A DNA stretch of 64,000 nt, taken from Oceaniovalibus sp. ACAM 378. GTDB lineage: Bacteria > Pseudomonadota > Alphaproteobacteria > Rhodobacterales > Rhodobacteraceae. Of the stretch, positions 44,748-53,896 are shown piece after piece. The position numbers and the translations under genes are program-made. The DNA is taken from assembly GCF_008085915.1 (NCBI RefSeq), contig NZ_VSJK01000006.1, positions 124,001 to 188,000 of the forward strand, in the 5' to 3' direction. The notes under the pieces are model-generated. The model had not been told where the DNA came from. It made no database searches and saw nothing but the letters and a program-made list of their open reading frames with translations. Within the stretch, counting starts at the first letter, position 1; each line of letters starts with the position of its first letter.

Positions 44748-45755
44748 TCACTGGGAATACATGCCCTCATAGATCGGACCCAGCGTTTCGGTGTCGAAAA
44801 GCGACGATACCGACGTGCCGTTCCAGATGTTCATGATCGCCTGTGCAAACATCGGTGCGGTGGGAACGATGCGGATGTTGGGGGCTTTCCGTACGGCATC
44901 GGTGGGTTCGATGGAATCTGTGATCACAAGGGTTTTCATCACCGATCCGGTCACGCGCTCGACCGCAGGGCCGGACAGCACGCCGTGGGTGATATAGGCG
45001 TGCACTTCTTTCGCGCCCTGCTCCAATAGCGATTCCGCTGCCTTGCACAGGGTTCCGGCTGTGTCACAGATGTCGTCGACGATGATGCAGATCTGGTCTT
45101 TCACTTCGCCGATGATCGTCATTTCCGCAATTTCGCCCGGCTTGTCACGCCGCTTGTCGACGATCGACAGGGGGCAGCCGATGCGCTGGGCCAATTCCCG
45201 GGCCCGCGCCACACCGCCAACGTCGGGGGATACGATAGTCACCTCGTCCAGCCGCCCCTTGAACGCATGCAGGATATCCAGCGCGAAAACCGGCGAGGCA
45301 TAGAGGTTGTCGACCGGAATGTCGAAGAACCCCTGAATTTGCGCGGCATGCAAGTCCATGGTCAGCACCCGTTCGATGCCCGCTTCGGTCAGCATGTTGG
45401 CAACCAGTTTCGCAGTGATCGGCGTGCGCGCCTTGGTGCGGCGATCCTGCCGGGCATAGCCGAAATAGGGGATGACCGCGGTGATCCGTGCCGCAGAAGA
45501 CCGGCGCAGGGCATCACAGATGATCAGCAGTTCCATCAGGTTGTCGTTGGCGGGATTGCTGGTGGGCTGGATGATGAACATGTCCTCGCCGCGGACGTTT
45601 TCATACACTTCAACGAATATCTCGCCGTCGTTGAACCTTTCGACCCGGGCATCCAAAAGGCCGACGTTGACCCCCCGGTGCATCGACATACGCCGCGCGA
45701 TAGATTTCGCAAGCGTGGGGTTGGCATTGCCCGAGATGAGCTTGGGTTCGGTCAT
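44748..45755 (-). CDS. prs: ribose-phosphate pyrophosphokinase
   Basis: 335 residues. Makes PRPP from ribose 5-phosphate and ATP for nucleotide, His and Trp synthesis. Canonical blocks: [40 protein letters not shown], the catalytic flexible loop [20 protein letters not shown], and the PRPP-binding [20 protein letters not shown]. The start at 45755 ([13 protein letters not shown]) matches family length; an ATG nine bases upstream (45764) is possible, and the longer open frame to 45869 is unlikely. Confidence 0.97.
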   Translation of the reverse strand: MTEPKLISGNANPTLAKSIARRMSMHRGVNVGLLDARVERFNDGEIFVEVYENVRGEDMFIIQPTSNPANDNLMELLIICDALRRSSAARITAVIPYFGYARQDRRTKARTPITAKLVANMLTEAGIERVLTMDLHAAQIQGFFDIPVDNLYASPVFALDILHAFKGRLDEVTIVSPDVGGVARARELAQRIGCPLSIVDKRRDKPGEIAEMTIIGEVKDQICIIVDDICDTAGTLCKAAESLLEQGAKEVHAYITHGVLSGPAVERVTGSVMKTLVITDSIEPTDAVRKAPNIRIVPTAPMFAQAIMNIWNGTSVSSLFDTETLGPIYEGMYSQ

Positions 45756-45867
45756 GGATCGCATGTGCTTGGGGTTCCCGTGGTGGCGCAGTAACGGAAT
45801 CGTCACGTTGACACCGCTTATCACGGGGTTACGGTCCCGGAAACCATTCGTCACAGGATATAGCGTC

Positions 45868-46479
45868 ATGGCCCATATCGACTATTTTTTCGCCACGATT
45901 TCCCCCTATACCTATCTCGCAGGCACAAGGCTGGAAGAGATAGCAGCGCGCCATGGAGCGAGCGTTACGTATAAACCCTTTGATATCATGCAGCTTTTTT
46001 CGCGCACGGGTGGTTTGCCGCCAAAAGACCGGCATCCGTCGCGCCAAGAATACCGGCTGATCGATATTGAACGGTCCGCAGCACTGCTGGGTGAGCCGAT
46101 CACCATGAAGCCGGCATTCTGGCCCGCAAATCCCGCGCCGTCGTCCTATGCGATCATCGCGGCGCAGGCTGCGGTGGCCCGGGGCGATGCCGGCGATCTG
46201 GCGGCGCTGGTGGCGTCGGTGACGCGTGCCTGTTGGCTGGAAGACCGTGATGTCGCCGACGATGACGTGATACGCGCCTGTCTGACGGCGGCTGGGTTTG
46301 ATCCGGGTCTCGCCGATTCGGGGTTGCTTGCCGGGGCCGAAACTTATTCCGCCAATCTTGAAGAGGCGGTGGCGCGCGGTGTGTTTGGAGCACCGTTCTA
46401 TGTGACCGAAGATGGCGAACGGTTCTGGGGCGTTGACCGGCTCAGCCATCTTGACGCGCATCTGTCGGGTCAGATCTGA
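45868..46479 (+). CDS. 2-hydroxychromene-2-carboxylate isomerase family protein
   Basis: 203 residues with a DsbA/GST-kappa-like fold. [20 protein letters not shown] at the start (a Ser-Pro-Tyr replaces the CxxC) and [24 protein letters not shown] near the end are the family landmarks. The founding enzyme acts in naphthalene degradation, but most homologues are not tied to aromatics and use glutathione. Nothing else here points to aromatic catabolism. Its TGA overlaps the ATG of the hydrolase gene (TGATG at 46477-46481). Confidence 0.88.
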   Translation: MAHIDYFFATISPYTYLAGTRLEEIAARHGASVTYKPFDIMQLFSRTGGLPPKDRHPSRQEYRLIDIERSAALLGEPITMKPAFWPANPAPSSYAIIAAQAAVARGDAGDLAALVASVTRACWLEDRDVADDDVIRACLTAAGFDPGLADSGLLAGAETYSANLEEAVARGVFGAPFYVTEDGERFWGVDRLSHLDAHLSGQI

Positions 46480-47294
46480 TGACTCTGGCCCGGGTCGCGG
46501 GCCATGATGTGTTTCACCAATCTTTCGGAATCGGCGACCGGCGCGCATTGATGATCCATGCCGCTCTGGCGCACTCGGGCGCATGGCGCGGGCTGGCGGC
46601 GCAACTGCCGCTGAACGCGGTGGCGTTTGATTTGCCGGGGCATGGACAAAGTGACGATTGGGACGGGCAGGGGGATTTTCTGACCTGTGTGACCCGGATC
46701 GCCGAAGAATTCCGAGACTGCCACGGTGGCGGGGCGACTGACGTGATCGGCCATTCCTTTGGCGGCACTGTAGCGCTGCGGCTGGCGGTGGAACGGCCCG
46801 ATCTGGTGCGCAGCCTGACATTGATTGAGCCGGTTTTCTTTGCCGCCGCCCGCGCCACGGCGGCACCCGAGATCGCGGAGCATGATGCCGCAAACGCGCC
46901 GTTCGCCAAGGCGATGAAACAGGGGGATCATGCCGGTGCGGCCAAGATTTTTCTGGCCATGTGGCAGCCCGGTGCGCGTTGGTCGGCACTGCCCGAACCT
47001 CTGCGCACCGCACAAGCGGCGCGTATGCCGCTGATAACGGCGGGTGCCCCCGGTTTCGATGCCGACACCGCAGGCTTGCTGGACGCGGGGCGGCTGGAAG
47101 GTGTGACGGTTCCGGTTCTTCTGTTGCGTGGTGACGAAAGCCCCGCGATCATCGCCGCGATCCATCGCGCCTTGATGGAGCGGTTGCCGGATGCGCGTGA
47201 CGTGGTGGTTGACGGGGCAGGGCACATGCTGGCGATCACTCACCCCGATCAGGTGGCGCGCGAGATGCTTCCGCATCTGGCAAGAGCAGCGTGA
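46479..47294 (+). CDS. alpha/beta hydrolase
   Basis: 271 residues, alpha/beta hydrolase fold. Oxyanion region MIHAALAHSGAWRGLAAQL, nucleophile elbow VIGHSFGGTVALRLAVERPD with the catalytic Ser, acid in VLLLRGDESPAIIAAIHRA, and His in VVVDGAGHMLAITHPDQVA. Substrate unknown. Start overlaps the isomerase stop, so the two are likely one translational unit. It ends at an inverted repeat facing ltaE. Confidence 0.87.
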   Translation: MTLARVAGHDVFHQSFGIGDRRALMIHAALAHSGAWRGLAAQLPLNAVAFDLPGHGQSDDWDGQGDFLTCVTRIAEEFRDCHGGGATDVIGHSFGGTVALRLAVERPDLVRSLTLIEPVFFAAARATAAPEIAEHDAANAPFAKAMKQGDHAGAAKIFLAMWQPGARWSALPEPLRTAQAARMPLITAGAPGFDADTAGLLDAGRLEGVTVPVLLLRGDESPAIIAAIHRALMERLPDARDVVVDGAGHMLAITHPDQVAREMLPHLARAA

Positions 47295-47318
47295 CGTGGC
47301 TGTTCCTGCGGCTTGCCC

Positions 47319-47379
47319 TGTAACCGCGGTGCCGATTTCCGGAAAATACCCGCTTTTTTCGGATTTCCCGGCGGTTACA
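47319..47379. terminator. inverted repeat between hydrolase and ltaE
   Basis: TGTAACCGC (47319-47327) and GCGGTTACA (47371-47379) are exact complements 43 nt apart; between them CCGGAAAA and TTTTTTCGG can form an inner stem. The right arm includes the ltaE stop codon. Likely a shared terminator of convergent genes. Confidence 0.55.
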
Positions 47380-48397
47380 ACAACTCGATGAAACGGGCCA
47401 ATTCGGTGTCCGGCAGGGACCAGTCGCAGACCAGACGCGCAGCAAAAGCGCCTTTGGCGGTTTGCGAAGCATGGTATTGCGCACCCGCTGCCATCGCCCG
47501 TGCGTGGATCTCGGCGGGTATGTCGGCGAAGATCATGTTTGCCTGAACCGGAAATTCAGGCTCGATCCCGGCGGCGCGCAAACCGGCTTCCAGACGTCCG
47601 GCCTTTGCGTTGGCGGCGCGCGCCATTTCAAGCCACAGATCATCTGTCAGATAAGCGAGCATCTGGGCAGAGAGATAGCGGTGCTTGGAAAATAGATGCG
47701 CGCCCCGCTTGCGGCGCAGCTCAAACTCCCACGCGTTTTCCGGGTCAAAGATCACCGCCGCTTCGACCCCCAGAAGGCCGTTCTTTGTGCCGCCAAACGA
47801 AAGGGTGTCGACCCCGGCCCGCCATGTCATGTCGGCGGGTGAACAGTTCAGCGCGGCAATGGCATTGGCAAACCGTGCGCCGTCCATATGCACCGGCAGG
47901 CCATTGGCGCGGGCGATCCCGGTCAGGGCGTTCACCTCGTCCACTGTGTACAGCGTACCGGTTTCCGTGACCTGGGTGATCGTCACCGGGCCGGGCTGAA
48001 CCCCGTGCACCACGCCCGCAGGATGCTTGGCGATTGTGGCGGACAGGGCGTCGGGGCTCATCTTGCCATTCGTTGTCGGCACCAGCGACAGTTTGGCCCC
48101 ACCGGTAAAGAACTCGGGTGCGCCGCATTCATCCATTTCGACATGGGCCAGATCGGCGCAAAACACCGCCTGCCACGGCTGTGCCATCGTGCCCAGCAGC
48201 AGAGCGTTGGCGGCGGTGCCGGTGGCCACCAGATAGACCGCTGCCTCGGGGGCCTGAAACACCTCGCGGATACGGTCGCGCACGGATTCCATGATCGTAT
48301 CGGCGCCATAGGACGGCTGATACCCGGTGTTCGCGTCGATCAGCGCCTGCATCACCAAAGGGTGGGCCGGGCCAGCATTGTCCGAGGCAAAGAACAT
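47375..48397 (-). CDS. ltaE: low-specificity L-threonine aldolase
   Basis: 340 residues, fold-type I PLP enzyme that splits threonine or allo-threonine to glycine and acetaldehyde. FFASDNAGPAHPLVMQALID at the start, YGADTIMESVRDRIREVF, HMDGARFANAIAALNCSPAD in the middle and the PLP lysine in TLSFGGTKNGLLGVEA. The start at 48397 overlaps the stop of the upstream ycgN-like gene (ATGA); the longer open frame to 48628 lies inside that gene. Confidence 0.92.
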   Translation of the reverse strand: MFFASDNAGPAHPLVMQALIDANTGYQPSYGADTIMESVRDRIREVFQAPEAAVYLVATGTAANALLLGTMAQPWQAVFCADLAHVEMDECGAPEFFTGGAKLSLVPTTNGKMSPDALSATIAKHPAGVVHGVQPGPVTITQVTETGTLYTVDEVNALTGIARANGLPVHMDGARFANAIAALNCSPADMTWRAGVDTLSFGGTKNGLLGVEAAVIFDPENAWEFELRRKRGAHLFSKHRYLSAQMLAYLTDDLWLEMARAANAKAGRLEAGLRAAGIEPEFPVQANMIFADIPAEIHARAMAAGAQYHASQTAKGAFAARLVCDWSLPDTELARFIELL

Positions 48398-48867
48398 CAG
48401 ATCGGCTCCTCGATGATATAGTCTTCCCATTCTTCTTCGGGCACTTCGAATTCGGGAATCGTCCAGCCTTGCACCGATACGCCCGCGCGGTGCACGCTTT
48501 CTGGGTCGCCGGAAATCAGCGGGTGCCATTCGTACAAAGTCTTGCCCTCGTGCAGCAAGCGATAGGCGCAGGTTTCGGGCATCCAATAGGAGTTCTTGCT
48601 GATATTGGCCGGGGTCAACACGATGCATTCCGGCACGAACTTATGCCTGATCGGATACTGCGAGCAGTGACAGGTTTCACCGTCCAGAAGACGGCAGGCC
48701 ACGCGGGTCATCTCGACCTCGCCGGTGTCCTCGTCCTCAAGTTTGTTCAGGCAGCATTTGCCGCAGCCGTCGCAAAGCGCTTCCCATTCGGCCACGCTCA
48801 TCTTGCGCAGGGGCACATATTCCCAGAACCGAGAGCGCAGGCCGGATCTGTCGATCGGATCGGTCAT
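48397..48867 (-). CDS. ycgN: YcgN/UPF0260 cysteine-cluster protein
   Basis: 156 residues of the YkgJ-type cysteine-cluster family (UPF0260). Eight cysteines in the conserved pattern: ALCDGCGKCCLNKLEDEDTG, VACRLLDGETCHCSQYPIRH, VPECIVLTPANI and PETCAYRLLHEGKTLYEWHP; probably binds zinc or an iron-sulfur cluster. The function is unknown. It overlaps ribF upstream and ltaE downstream by 4 nt each, so ribF-ycgN-ltaE are translated in series. Confidence 0.9.
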   Translation of the reverse strand: MTDPIDRSGLRSRFWEYVPLRKMSVAEWEALCDGCGKCCLNKLEDEDTGEVEMTRVACRLLDGETCHCSQYPIRHKFVPECIVLTPANISKNSYWMPETCAYRLLHEGKTLYEWHPLISGDPESVHRAGVSVQGWTIPEFEVPEEEWEDYIIEEPI

Positions 48868-49817
48868 GGCGCGACCGGTTTGGTTTGCGCCAGTATTTCT
48901 TTGGCGCGGGCGCTGTCGGCATCCATCTGTGAAATTAGCGCGGGCAGGCTGTCGAATTTTTCTTCGCCGCGCAGGTATTCGACCAAAGCAACCGACAGGT
49001 GCGTGCCATAGAGATCGCCCTTGAAGCCGAACAGGTGGGTTTCGATATTGGGGCGGTTGTCGCCGAACATGGGCCGTACTCCGATGGAACACACCGCGTC
49101 ATAGGTGCCCTCGTATGGGCCAGACAACACGTCTGCACGCACGGCATAAACGCCATATTTTGGCGGATGCAGCCCGTCGATCGACATGTTGGCGGTGGGA
49201 TAGCCCAACTCGCGGCCGCGTTGGGCACCAAGGATCACTTCGCCCTCGATTCGGTGTTGATGGCCCAGCATCGCGGCGGCGTCGCGGGGGCGGCCTTCGG
49301 TCAGCGCGGTGCGGATCCGGGTCGAGGACACCGCTCCGTCTTCGGCCTGAAGCAGTGGCGCAATGGTAACGCCAAACCCCATTTCAGCCCCGAACCGGCA
49401 CAGATCATCGGCTTTGCCGCTGCGCCCTTGCCCGAAACAAAAATCGGCGCCGACAACCACATGGGACAGGCCCAGCCCGTCGGTGATAATGCGTTGGGCG
49501 AATTGTTCGGGCGTCAGCGCGGCCAGAGCCGGGTTGAACGGAATTTCATACAACCGCTCCACCCCGAGTTTTGCCAGCCGGTTCGCCTTGGATTCGGCAT
49601 TCATCAGGCGAAACGGCGGCGCATCGGGTGCGAACACCTGACGCGGGTGCGGTTCGAAGGTCAGCACGCCCAGCGGACGGTTCAGCCGTTCGGCATGGGC
49701 GCGGGCAATATCAATCACCGTGCGGTGGCCCGAGTGGACCCCGTCAAAATTGCCGATGGCGACGCTGGCGCCCTTGTCCTTGTCGGCTACGAAAAGATGG
49801 TCCCGCACGATCTGCAT
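48864..49817 (-). CDS. ribF: bifunctional riboflavin kinase/FAD synthetase
   Basis: 317 residues. The FAD synthetase domain (nucleotidyltransferase; VAIGNFDGVHSGHRTVIDIA near 21, VVGADFCFGQGRSGKADDL near 120, STRIRTALTEGRPRDAAAML near 165) is followed by the riboflavin kinase domain (GRELGYPTANMSIDGLHPPK near 206, MFGDNRPNIETHLFGFKGDL). Converts riboflavin to FMN and FAD. The many flavoenzymes in the window depend on it, but that linkage is general. First gene of the ribF-ycgN-ltaE unit. Confidence 0.96.
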   Translation of the reverse strand: MQIVRDHLFVADKDKGASVAIGNFDGVHSGHRTVIDIARAHAERLNRPLGVLTFEPHPRQVFAPDAPPFRLMNAESKANRLAKLGVERLYEIPFNPALAALTPEQFAQRIITDGLGLSHVVVGADFCFGQGRSGKADDLCRFGAEMGFGVTIAPLLQAEDGAVSSTRIRTALTEGRPRDAAAMLGHQHRIEGEVILGAQRGRELGYPTANMSIDGLHPPKYGVYAVRADVLSGPYEGTYDAVCSIGVRPMFGDNRPNIETHLFGFKGDLYGTHLSVALVEYLRGEEKFDSLPALISQMDADSARAKEILAQTKPVAP

Positions 49818-49856
49818 GGCGACGGGATAGTCGCCGCCCCGTGACTGTGCAAGCAG

Positions 49857-50312
49857 TCAGTCGAGTTTGCGTGACGGGGCGAGCACCGTCGCTTCGCCCT
49901 TCATCACTGGTTTGCCGTCAATGGTGGCCACAGTGTTAAGTTGCACGCGCCGTTTGCCATGGTCGATTGACAGCACCGTGACGGTGGCCGTCACCCGGTC
50001 ACCGGGGCGCACGGGGGCAAGGAATTTCAGTGACTGCCCAAGATAGACCGTGCCATGCCCCGGAAGCTGTTCGCCGATCACCGCCGAAATCAGACCCGCC
50101 GTCAGCATGCCGTGGGCGATGCGCCCCTCGAAAATCGTGTCGCGGGCATAGGCATCGTCCATATGCACCGGATTGCGATCGGTCGATACCTGAGCGAAAA
50201 GTTCGATATCGTTGCAGGTGATTTCCTTGGTCAGATGCCGGGACATGCCGATTTCAAGGTCTTCGATGCAGATCGTGCCGCGGGGAAAATTGTCGTGCAT
50301 GGTGTCGAGCAT
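49857..50312 (-). CDS. MaoC-like (R)-hydratase
   Basis: 151 residues, hot-dog fold MaoC dehydratase. The catalytic Asp/His motif is in AQVSTDRNPVHMDDAYA, with FEGRIAHGMLTAGLISAVIG following, the standard R-specific enoyl-CoA hydratase pattern. It ends with the beta-strands LGQSLKFLAPVRPGDRVTAT. Usually acts on short (R)-3-hydroxyacyl/enoyl-CoA, for example toward polyhydroxyalkanoate. The leader contains an inverted repeat and a 20-codon ORF. Confidence 0.9.
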   Translation of the reverse strand: MLDTMHDNFPRGTICIEDLEIGMSRHLTKEITCNDIELFAQVSTDRNPVHMDDAYARDTIFEGRIAHGMLTAGLISAVIGEQLPGHGTVYLGQSLKFLAPVRPGDRVTATVTVLSIDHGKRRVQLNTVATIDGKPVMKGEATVLAPSRKLD

Positions 50313-50320
50313 TTCGTCGC

Positions 50321-50372
50321 CTCGGTAATAAAATAGCGTCAGGTCGGGCCGTGACGCAGTAATATTACCGAG
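50321..50372. promoter_or_regulatory. inverted repeat in the maoC leader
   Basis: CTCGGTAATA (50321-50330) and TATTACCGAG (50363-50372) are perfect 10-bp complements separated by 32 nt, starting 8 bp upstream of the maoC start codon on its 5' side. It could be a paired operator or an RNA stem that would mask the maoC ribosome site region. Confidence 0.5.
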
Positions 50373-50401
50373 AGGCCGAGTAAATCAAGGAAATTCGACA
50401 T
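50339..50401 (-). CDS. possible 20-codon leader ORF upstream of maoC
   Basis: ATG at 50401 preceded by GGGGTGGG; product MSNFLDLLGLSVILLRHGPT, then TGA. It ends 26 nt before the maoC start, and its middle codons form the right arm of the 10-bp inverted repeat. It may be an untranslated coincidence or a regulatory leader peptide. Confidence 0.3.
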   Translation of the reverse strand: MSNFLDLLGLSVILLRHGPT

Positions 50402-50433
50402 ATCCCACCCCTGAGGTTTCGGGGCACCCGTGT

Positions 50434-51306
50434 TCAGCGCAGTTTGCCGATGGCAAAGGTCGGGCGGAACGGCTGCGTTTCCAGCCAGGCAGCCAGCGCC
50501 TCGGGATCGGGCTGTTCGGTCGTTTTGGTCTGGTCGGCAGCGAGACCTCCGGTGATCAGCAGCGAATCGAGATCTTCGCCCATGGCGCCCGCAATGTCGG
50601 TCGTGATGCCGTCGCCGATGCACAGAATGCGCGCGTCGGAAATATCGCGCCCCAGTTCCACGATCAGGCGGCGCGAAAGGTCATAGACCGGCGGGTGAGG
50701 CTTGCCGAAATACAGGCTGGTGCCTCCCATTTCGGTATAAAGGGCCGCAAGCGCCCCGGCGCACCATTCGCGGCTGTCGCCCCGGTCAACGATCACATCG
50801 GGGTTGGCGCAAAGCAGCGGCAGATCGCGGGCGATGGCCGACAGGAACTGCGGGCGCATGACTGCGGGGTCGGCATGGGGGTCGAAGGGGCCGCAGCACA
50901 GGATGCCCGTAGCCTCGTCAAGTGGGGTGCGCCGGATCTCGACCGGTTCGGCGACGACCTCGCTTGGCTCAAAGAACACTTCGTCATGGGGTCGGCCAAT
51001 GAAATAGACGTTTTGGCCAATAACGCCTCTGAACATCGCCGCTCGTGCACTGTCGCCCGAGGTCGCGATGGCATCCCAGCAATCGTCAGGTGCGTTGAAC
51101 CGGACAAGCTGTTCGGCGATGCTTGAATGCGGGCGCGGCGCATTGGTCAGCAGGATCACCGTTCCGCCCTGTTCGCGAAAGGCGCGCAGGGCCGCCACTG
51201 CCGCCGGAAAGGCGGTGATGCCATTGTGCAGGCACCCCCAGAGATCGCAGAACACCGCATCATAGGATTGCGAGATTTCGGCAAGGGATTCGATGATGCG
51301 TGTCAC
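50434..51306 (-). CDS. HAD-type hydrolase, TIGR01459 family
   Basis: 290 residues of the haloacid dehalogenase superfamily, subclass IIA (NagD-like). Motif I AVFCDLWGCLHNGITAFP near residue 18 (nucleophile Asp), motif II VILLTNAPRP near 51, cap domain, then GKPHPPVYDLSRRLIVELGR and motif III/IV ILCIGDGITTDIAGAMGEDL near 229. A phosphatase of unknown substrate; TIGR01459 members are conserved in alphaproteobacteria. Its 3' end is 33 bp from the possible maoC leader ORF. Confidence 0.9.
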   Translation of the reverse strand: MTRIIESLAEISQSYDAVFCDLWGCLHNGITAFPAAVAALRAFREQGGTVILLTNAPRPHSSIAEQLVRFNAPDDCWDAIATSGDSARAAMFRGVIGQNVYFIGRPHDEVFFEPSEVVAEPVEIRRTPLDEATGILCCGPFDPHADPAVMRPQFLSAIARDLPLLCANPDVIVDRGDSREWCAGALAALYTEMGGTSLYFGKPHPPVYDLSRRLIVELGRDISDARILCIGDGITTDIAGAMGEDLDSLLITGGLAADQTKTTEQPDPEALAAWLETQPFRPTFAIGKLR

Positions 51307-51663
51307 GGCGGCCAGTCCTGTTTTCGGTCCTGAAGTCGGTCGCCGAGTATGTAGCGCGGCGCGCCCCGCGATGCCAGCCCAGCCCAGTGTCAGCCGCTAA
51401 AATACGCTTGCGCGGCTTGCCGGGCGGGAGTGTCGGCACCCGTCGATGAGGTGGCAGGGCTTGGAACGGGGAAGGGGAGCCGGTTCCGTCCGGGCTTGGC
51501 CGACAGATTCAACGCTCACGTGTGTCCCCTGCGGTGGTCAGGGTAGCCTTCACGGGCCGGACGCTGCGCAAGGTCGCGATGCGGTCGCTGGTCTAGGGAA
51601 CTGCGGATGCCCGACGATATCGAGCCTCGCCGAGCGGCCCGCCAAAGACCCCGCGCGCATTGG
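51307..51663. other. 357-bp gap, nothing recognised
   Basis: Upstream of the leftward HAD gene and downstream of the leftward YdcZ-like gene. G+C-rich, with no protein-like frame, tRNA or clear repeat. RNase P RNA, 4.5S RNA and tmRNA cores were looked for and not seen. Confidence 0.5.
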
Positions 51664-52107
51664 TCATCCGCGCTGTGTCAGCAGCACCCCAAGGGTCATC
51701 AGCGTCAGACCGGCGGCGCGGATCAGCGTCATCGGGTAAAGGCGCGCGCCAAACAGGGCGAAGTGATCGATCACCGCCGCCGAGACAAGCTGCCCGAGCA
51801 GCACACAGAAAATCGCATTGCCCACTCCGAACCGTGGCGCGATCAAGGTGATCGACAGAACATAGAACGCCACCAGAACACCGGCAAGGAACAGGTGCCC
51901 TGGCTGCTCCGGCACCCGGGCAAGTGCATCGAAACCGGTTATCGCATTGACCGCAACAGCCGACAGAAACGCCACCGCGAAAAGCACGGTTCCCGCCACA
52001 AAGGGCGATCCGATCCGCGCGCCAAGACTGGCATTTAGGGTGGCCAGCAGCGGAACGCCGATCCCCGCCAACAGCATTACAATGGTATATCTGGCGGTTT
52101 CGGACAT
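51664..52107 (-). CDS. DMT-superfamily transporter, YdcZ (DUF606) type
   Basis: 147 residues with five hydrophobic segments. MLLAGIGVPLLATLNASLGA at the start, GSPFVAGTVLFAVAFLSAVA, and GNAIFCVLLGQLVSAAVIDH FALFG near the end match the DUF606/YdcZ half-size DMT proteins, which probably work as dimers. Substrate unknown. GGGGAGAG precedes the ATG at 52107, favouring it over the GTG/ATG five codons upstream. Confidence 0.85.
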   Translation of the reverse strand: MSETARYTIVMLLAGIGVPLLATLNASLGARIGSPFVAGTVLFAVAFLSAVAVNAITGFDALARVPEQPGHLFLAGVLVAFYVLSITLIAPRFGVGNAIFCVLLGQLVSAAVIDHFALFGARLYPMTLIRAAGLTLMTLGVLLTQRG

Positions 52108-52288
52108 CTGGACTCTCCCCATGTGTTCTCCAAGGCTAGCGCGAAATCAGAGAGCAGGGGAACCGCACAAGTGGCGGCCTCAGCGTCCGATACCCGGGTG
52201 AGATGACACCAAAGTGACTGGCCCCGCCGCGCATTTGCCCGATGTATTACCAATCCGGCTGAAAGGCCCACTGAAAGGTTCACACGTG

Positions 52289-52957
52289 ATGCCAAGCCAC
52301 CTGAGCCCGTTTGCCCGGTTCATCGCTTTCTCTTCTGTCGCCCTTCTGTCGTTGGCAACCGCCGCTCAGGCCGGACCACTCGCGTTTTCGGGCTGGACTG
52401 AGCAACGCTTCCACCTGTTCTCCAAGGTCGATTTTCGTCAGGGCGACGGCACTCTGGGGTTCACCTCGGACGGGGCGGCATCGCTGATCTGGCAGCGCGT
52501 GGCCCCCTCGGATCAAGGCAGCAAATCTGCCACCTGGGCGTGGGCGGTGACACAATCGGTGCCGCCAACCGATCTGACGAAAAAGGGCGGTGACGACAGG
52601 AATGCGGCGATCTATTTCGTGTTTCTGCCCCCTGAGATTGCCAAGGCAAATGCCGGATCGTCGAATATCCGCGGCCTTTTGGCTAACCGTGACGCGCGGG
52701 TGCTGGTCTATGTCTGGGGTGGGGCGCACAAGCGGGGGCAGGTGCTGGCCTCTCCCTATCTGGGGGCGCGGGGCAAGACGGTGATCCTGCGCGGCGCCGG
52801 CACCGGATCGTTCAGTGAAACTGTTGACCTTGCGGGCGATTTTGCGCGTGGTTTTGGCACAGCGCCCGGCGCATTGGTGGGGGTCGCAGTGTCAGCCGAC
52901 AGTGACGACACCGGCACGAAGTTGTCGGGGCAGATCAGCGGGTTGGCCCTGCGCTGA
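52289..52957 (+). CDS. DUF3047 family exported protein
   Basis: 222 residues. Signal peptide about 1-29 (SSVALLSLATAAQAG). The remainder fits DUF3047: FSGWTEQRFHLFSKVDFRQG, SLIWQRVAPSDQGSKSATWA WAV, DDRNAAIYFVFLPPEIA, and VYVWGGAHKRGQVLASPYL. Probably a periplasmic beta-sandwich protein of unknown role. The start at 52289 is chosen because the signal peptide begins there; an in-frame ATG at 52214 would bury it. Confidence 0.84.
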   Translation: MPSHLSPFARFIAFSSVALLSLATAAQAGPLAFSGWTEQRFHLFSKVDFRQGDGTLGFTSDGAASLIWQRVAPSDQGSKSATWAWAVTQSVPPTDLTKKGGDDRNAAIYFVFLPPEIAKANAGSSNIRGLLANRDARVLVYVWGGAHKRGQVLASPYLGARGKTVILRGAGTGSFSETVDLAGDFARGFGTAPGALVGVAVSADSDDTGTKLSGQISGLALR

Positions 52958-52961
52958 GCGA

Positions 52962-53645
52962 TCAGGAACAGATCCCCCGTGTTTCGGCCCCATCCCAGGG
53001 CAGCGAGATACCATCGCGGGGAACCGCGCTGCGCCGCTCGAGCATCGGGAAATGCGGTTGCAACAGCGCATGCAGTCGTGAAGTGCGCTGGCCGCCGGGA
53101 TCGAGAGCGCGGCAACACACGAACTCTTCGACGATGCCGCCCTGCTGTTCATACCCAAAGTCAAGAAAGCCGCGCTCGTCTCCGATTTCGAACAGATAGG
53201 GGTCACCGCCCGGCGAATGTTCAGCCGCAGCGCGCAAGGGGTGATACCCGGTGACGGCGCGGTTTTGCCACTGCCAGACATGGGTCAATTCATGCGCGAT
53301 GAACATGCCCCGGGCCATCGACATCCGTTCGGGATAGCCGGGAAGATAATCGTCGCGATACACCCTTTCGGCGGCGAACATCCGGTTGAACAGCACAAAT
53401 GCGGCGGTTGATATGCGGATCTCGCCGATTTCGGGGCTGCGGATCCGTTCACGACAGGTCAGCGCAGGGCGTGGCGGGCGGGTGTGTATGACATTGCCGA
53501 TCAGGGCCCCCTTGGAAATCCGGATCGGTGCGGTGTCGATGGTATCGCCGTGGATCGTGGCGGCAAAGCTGCGTTCCGCCGGGGTAAGCGGGCGGGCACA
53601 GGCGGACAGAAGCAACAGGATCAGCAAGGCAGGGAGGTTTCGCAT
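52962..53645 (-). CDS. lipoprotein with HELTH metallopeptidase-like motif
   Basis: 227 residues. Lipoprotein signal MRNLPALLILLLLSACARPL (lipid Cys16). A zinc-protease-like motif HELTH (118-122) sits in ARGMFIAHELTHVWQWQNRA. A third zinc ligand is not evident, so activity is uncertain; HExxHxWQ patterns also occur in uncharacterised DUF4157-like proteins. It is convergent with the DUF3047 gene, 4 nt away. Envelope-located if the signal works. Confidence 0.72.
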   Translation of the reverse strand: MRNLPALLILLLLSACARPLTPAERSFAATIHGDTIDTAPIRISKGALIGNVIHTRPPRPALTCRERIRSPEIGEIRISTAAFVLFNRMFAAERVYRDDYLPGYPERMSMARGMFIAHELTHVWQWQNRAVTGYHPLRAAAEHSPGGDPYLFEIGDERGFLDFGYEQQGGIVEEFVCCRALDPGGQRTSRLHALLQPHFPMLERRSAVPRDGISLPWDGAETRGICS

Positions 53646-53896
53646 GGTCGCAGATTAGGACGGAATTCAAAGCGGAGCGAGGGGGAACAGGTGCCATCGC
53701 GCTGAGATGATCGGGATGGCGGCAGCGCGGTTTACTTTCAGGGTTTGGCGCGGTCTACGGGGGTGATAAGGCTCTGGTCTGTCGTCCGCCCTGTGTCCTG
53801 CGGGTTGTGCTTGGCGGTGCCGGATGATCTGAATCAATGCGCCCTGCCTTTGACCATGGCATCGTGGCGCAAATCCAAGGCTCGACGGAGGCCCCC

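Noticed and set aside
51307-51663. Possible structural RNA (RNase P, 4.5S, tmRNA) in an empty gap
   Set aside because: None of the conserved cores of these RNAs could be found on either strand.
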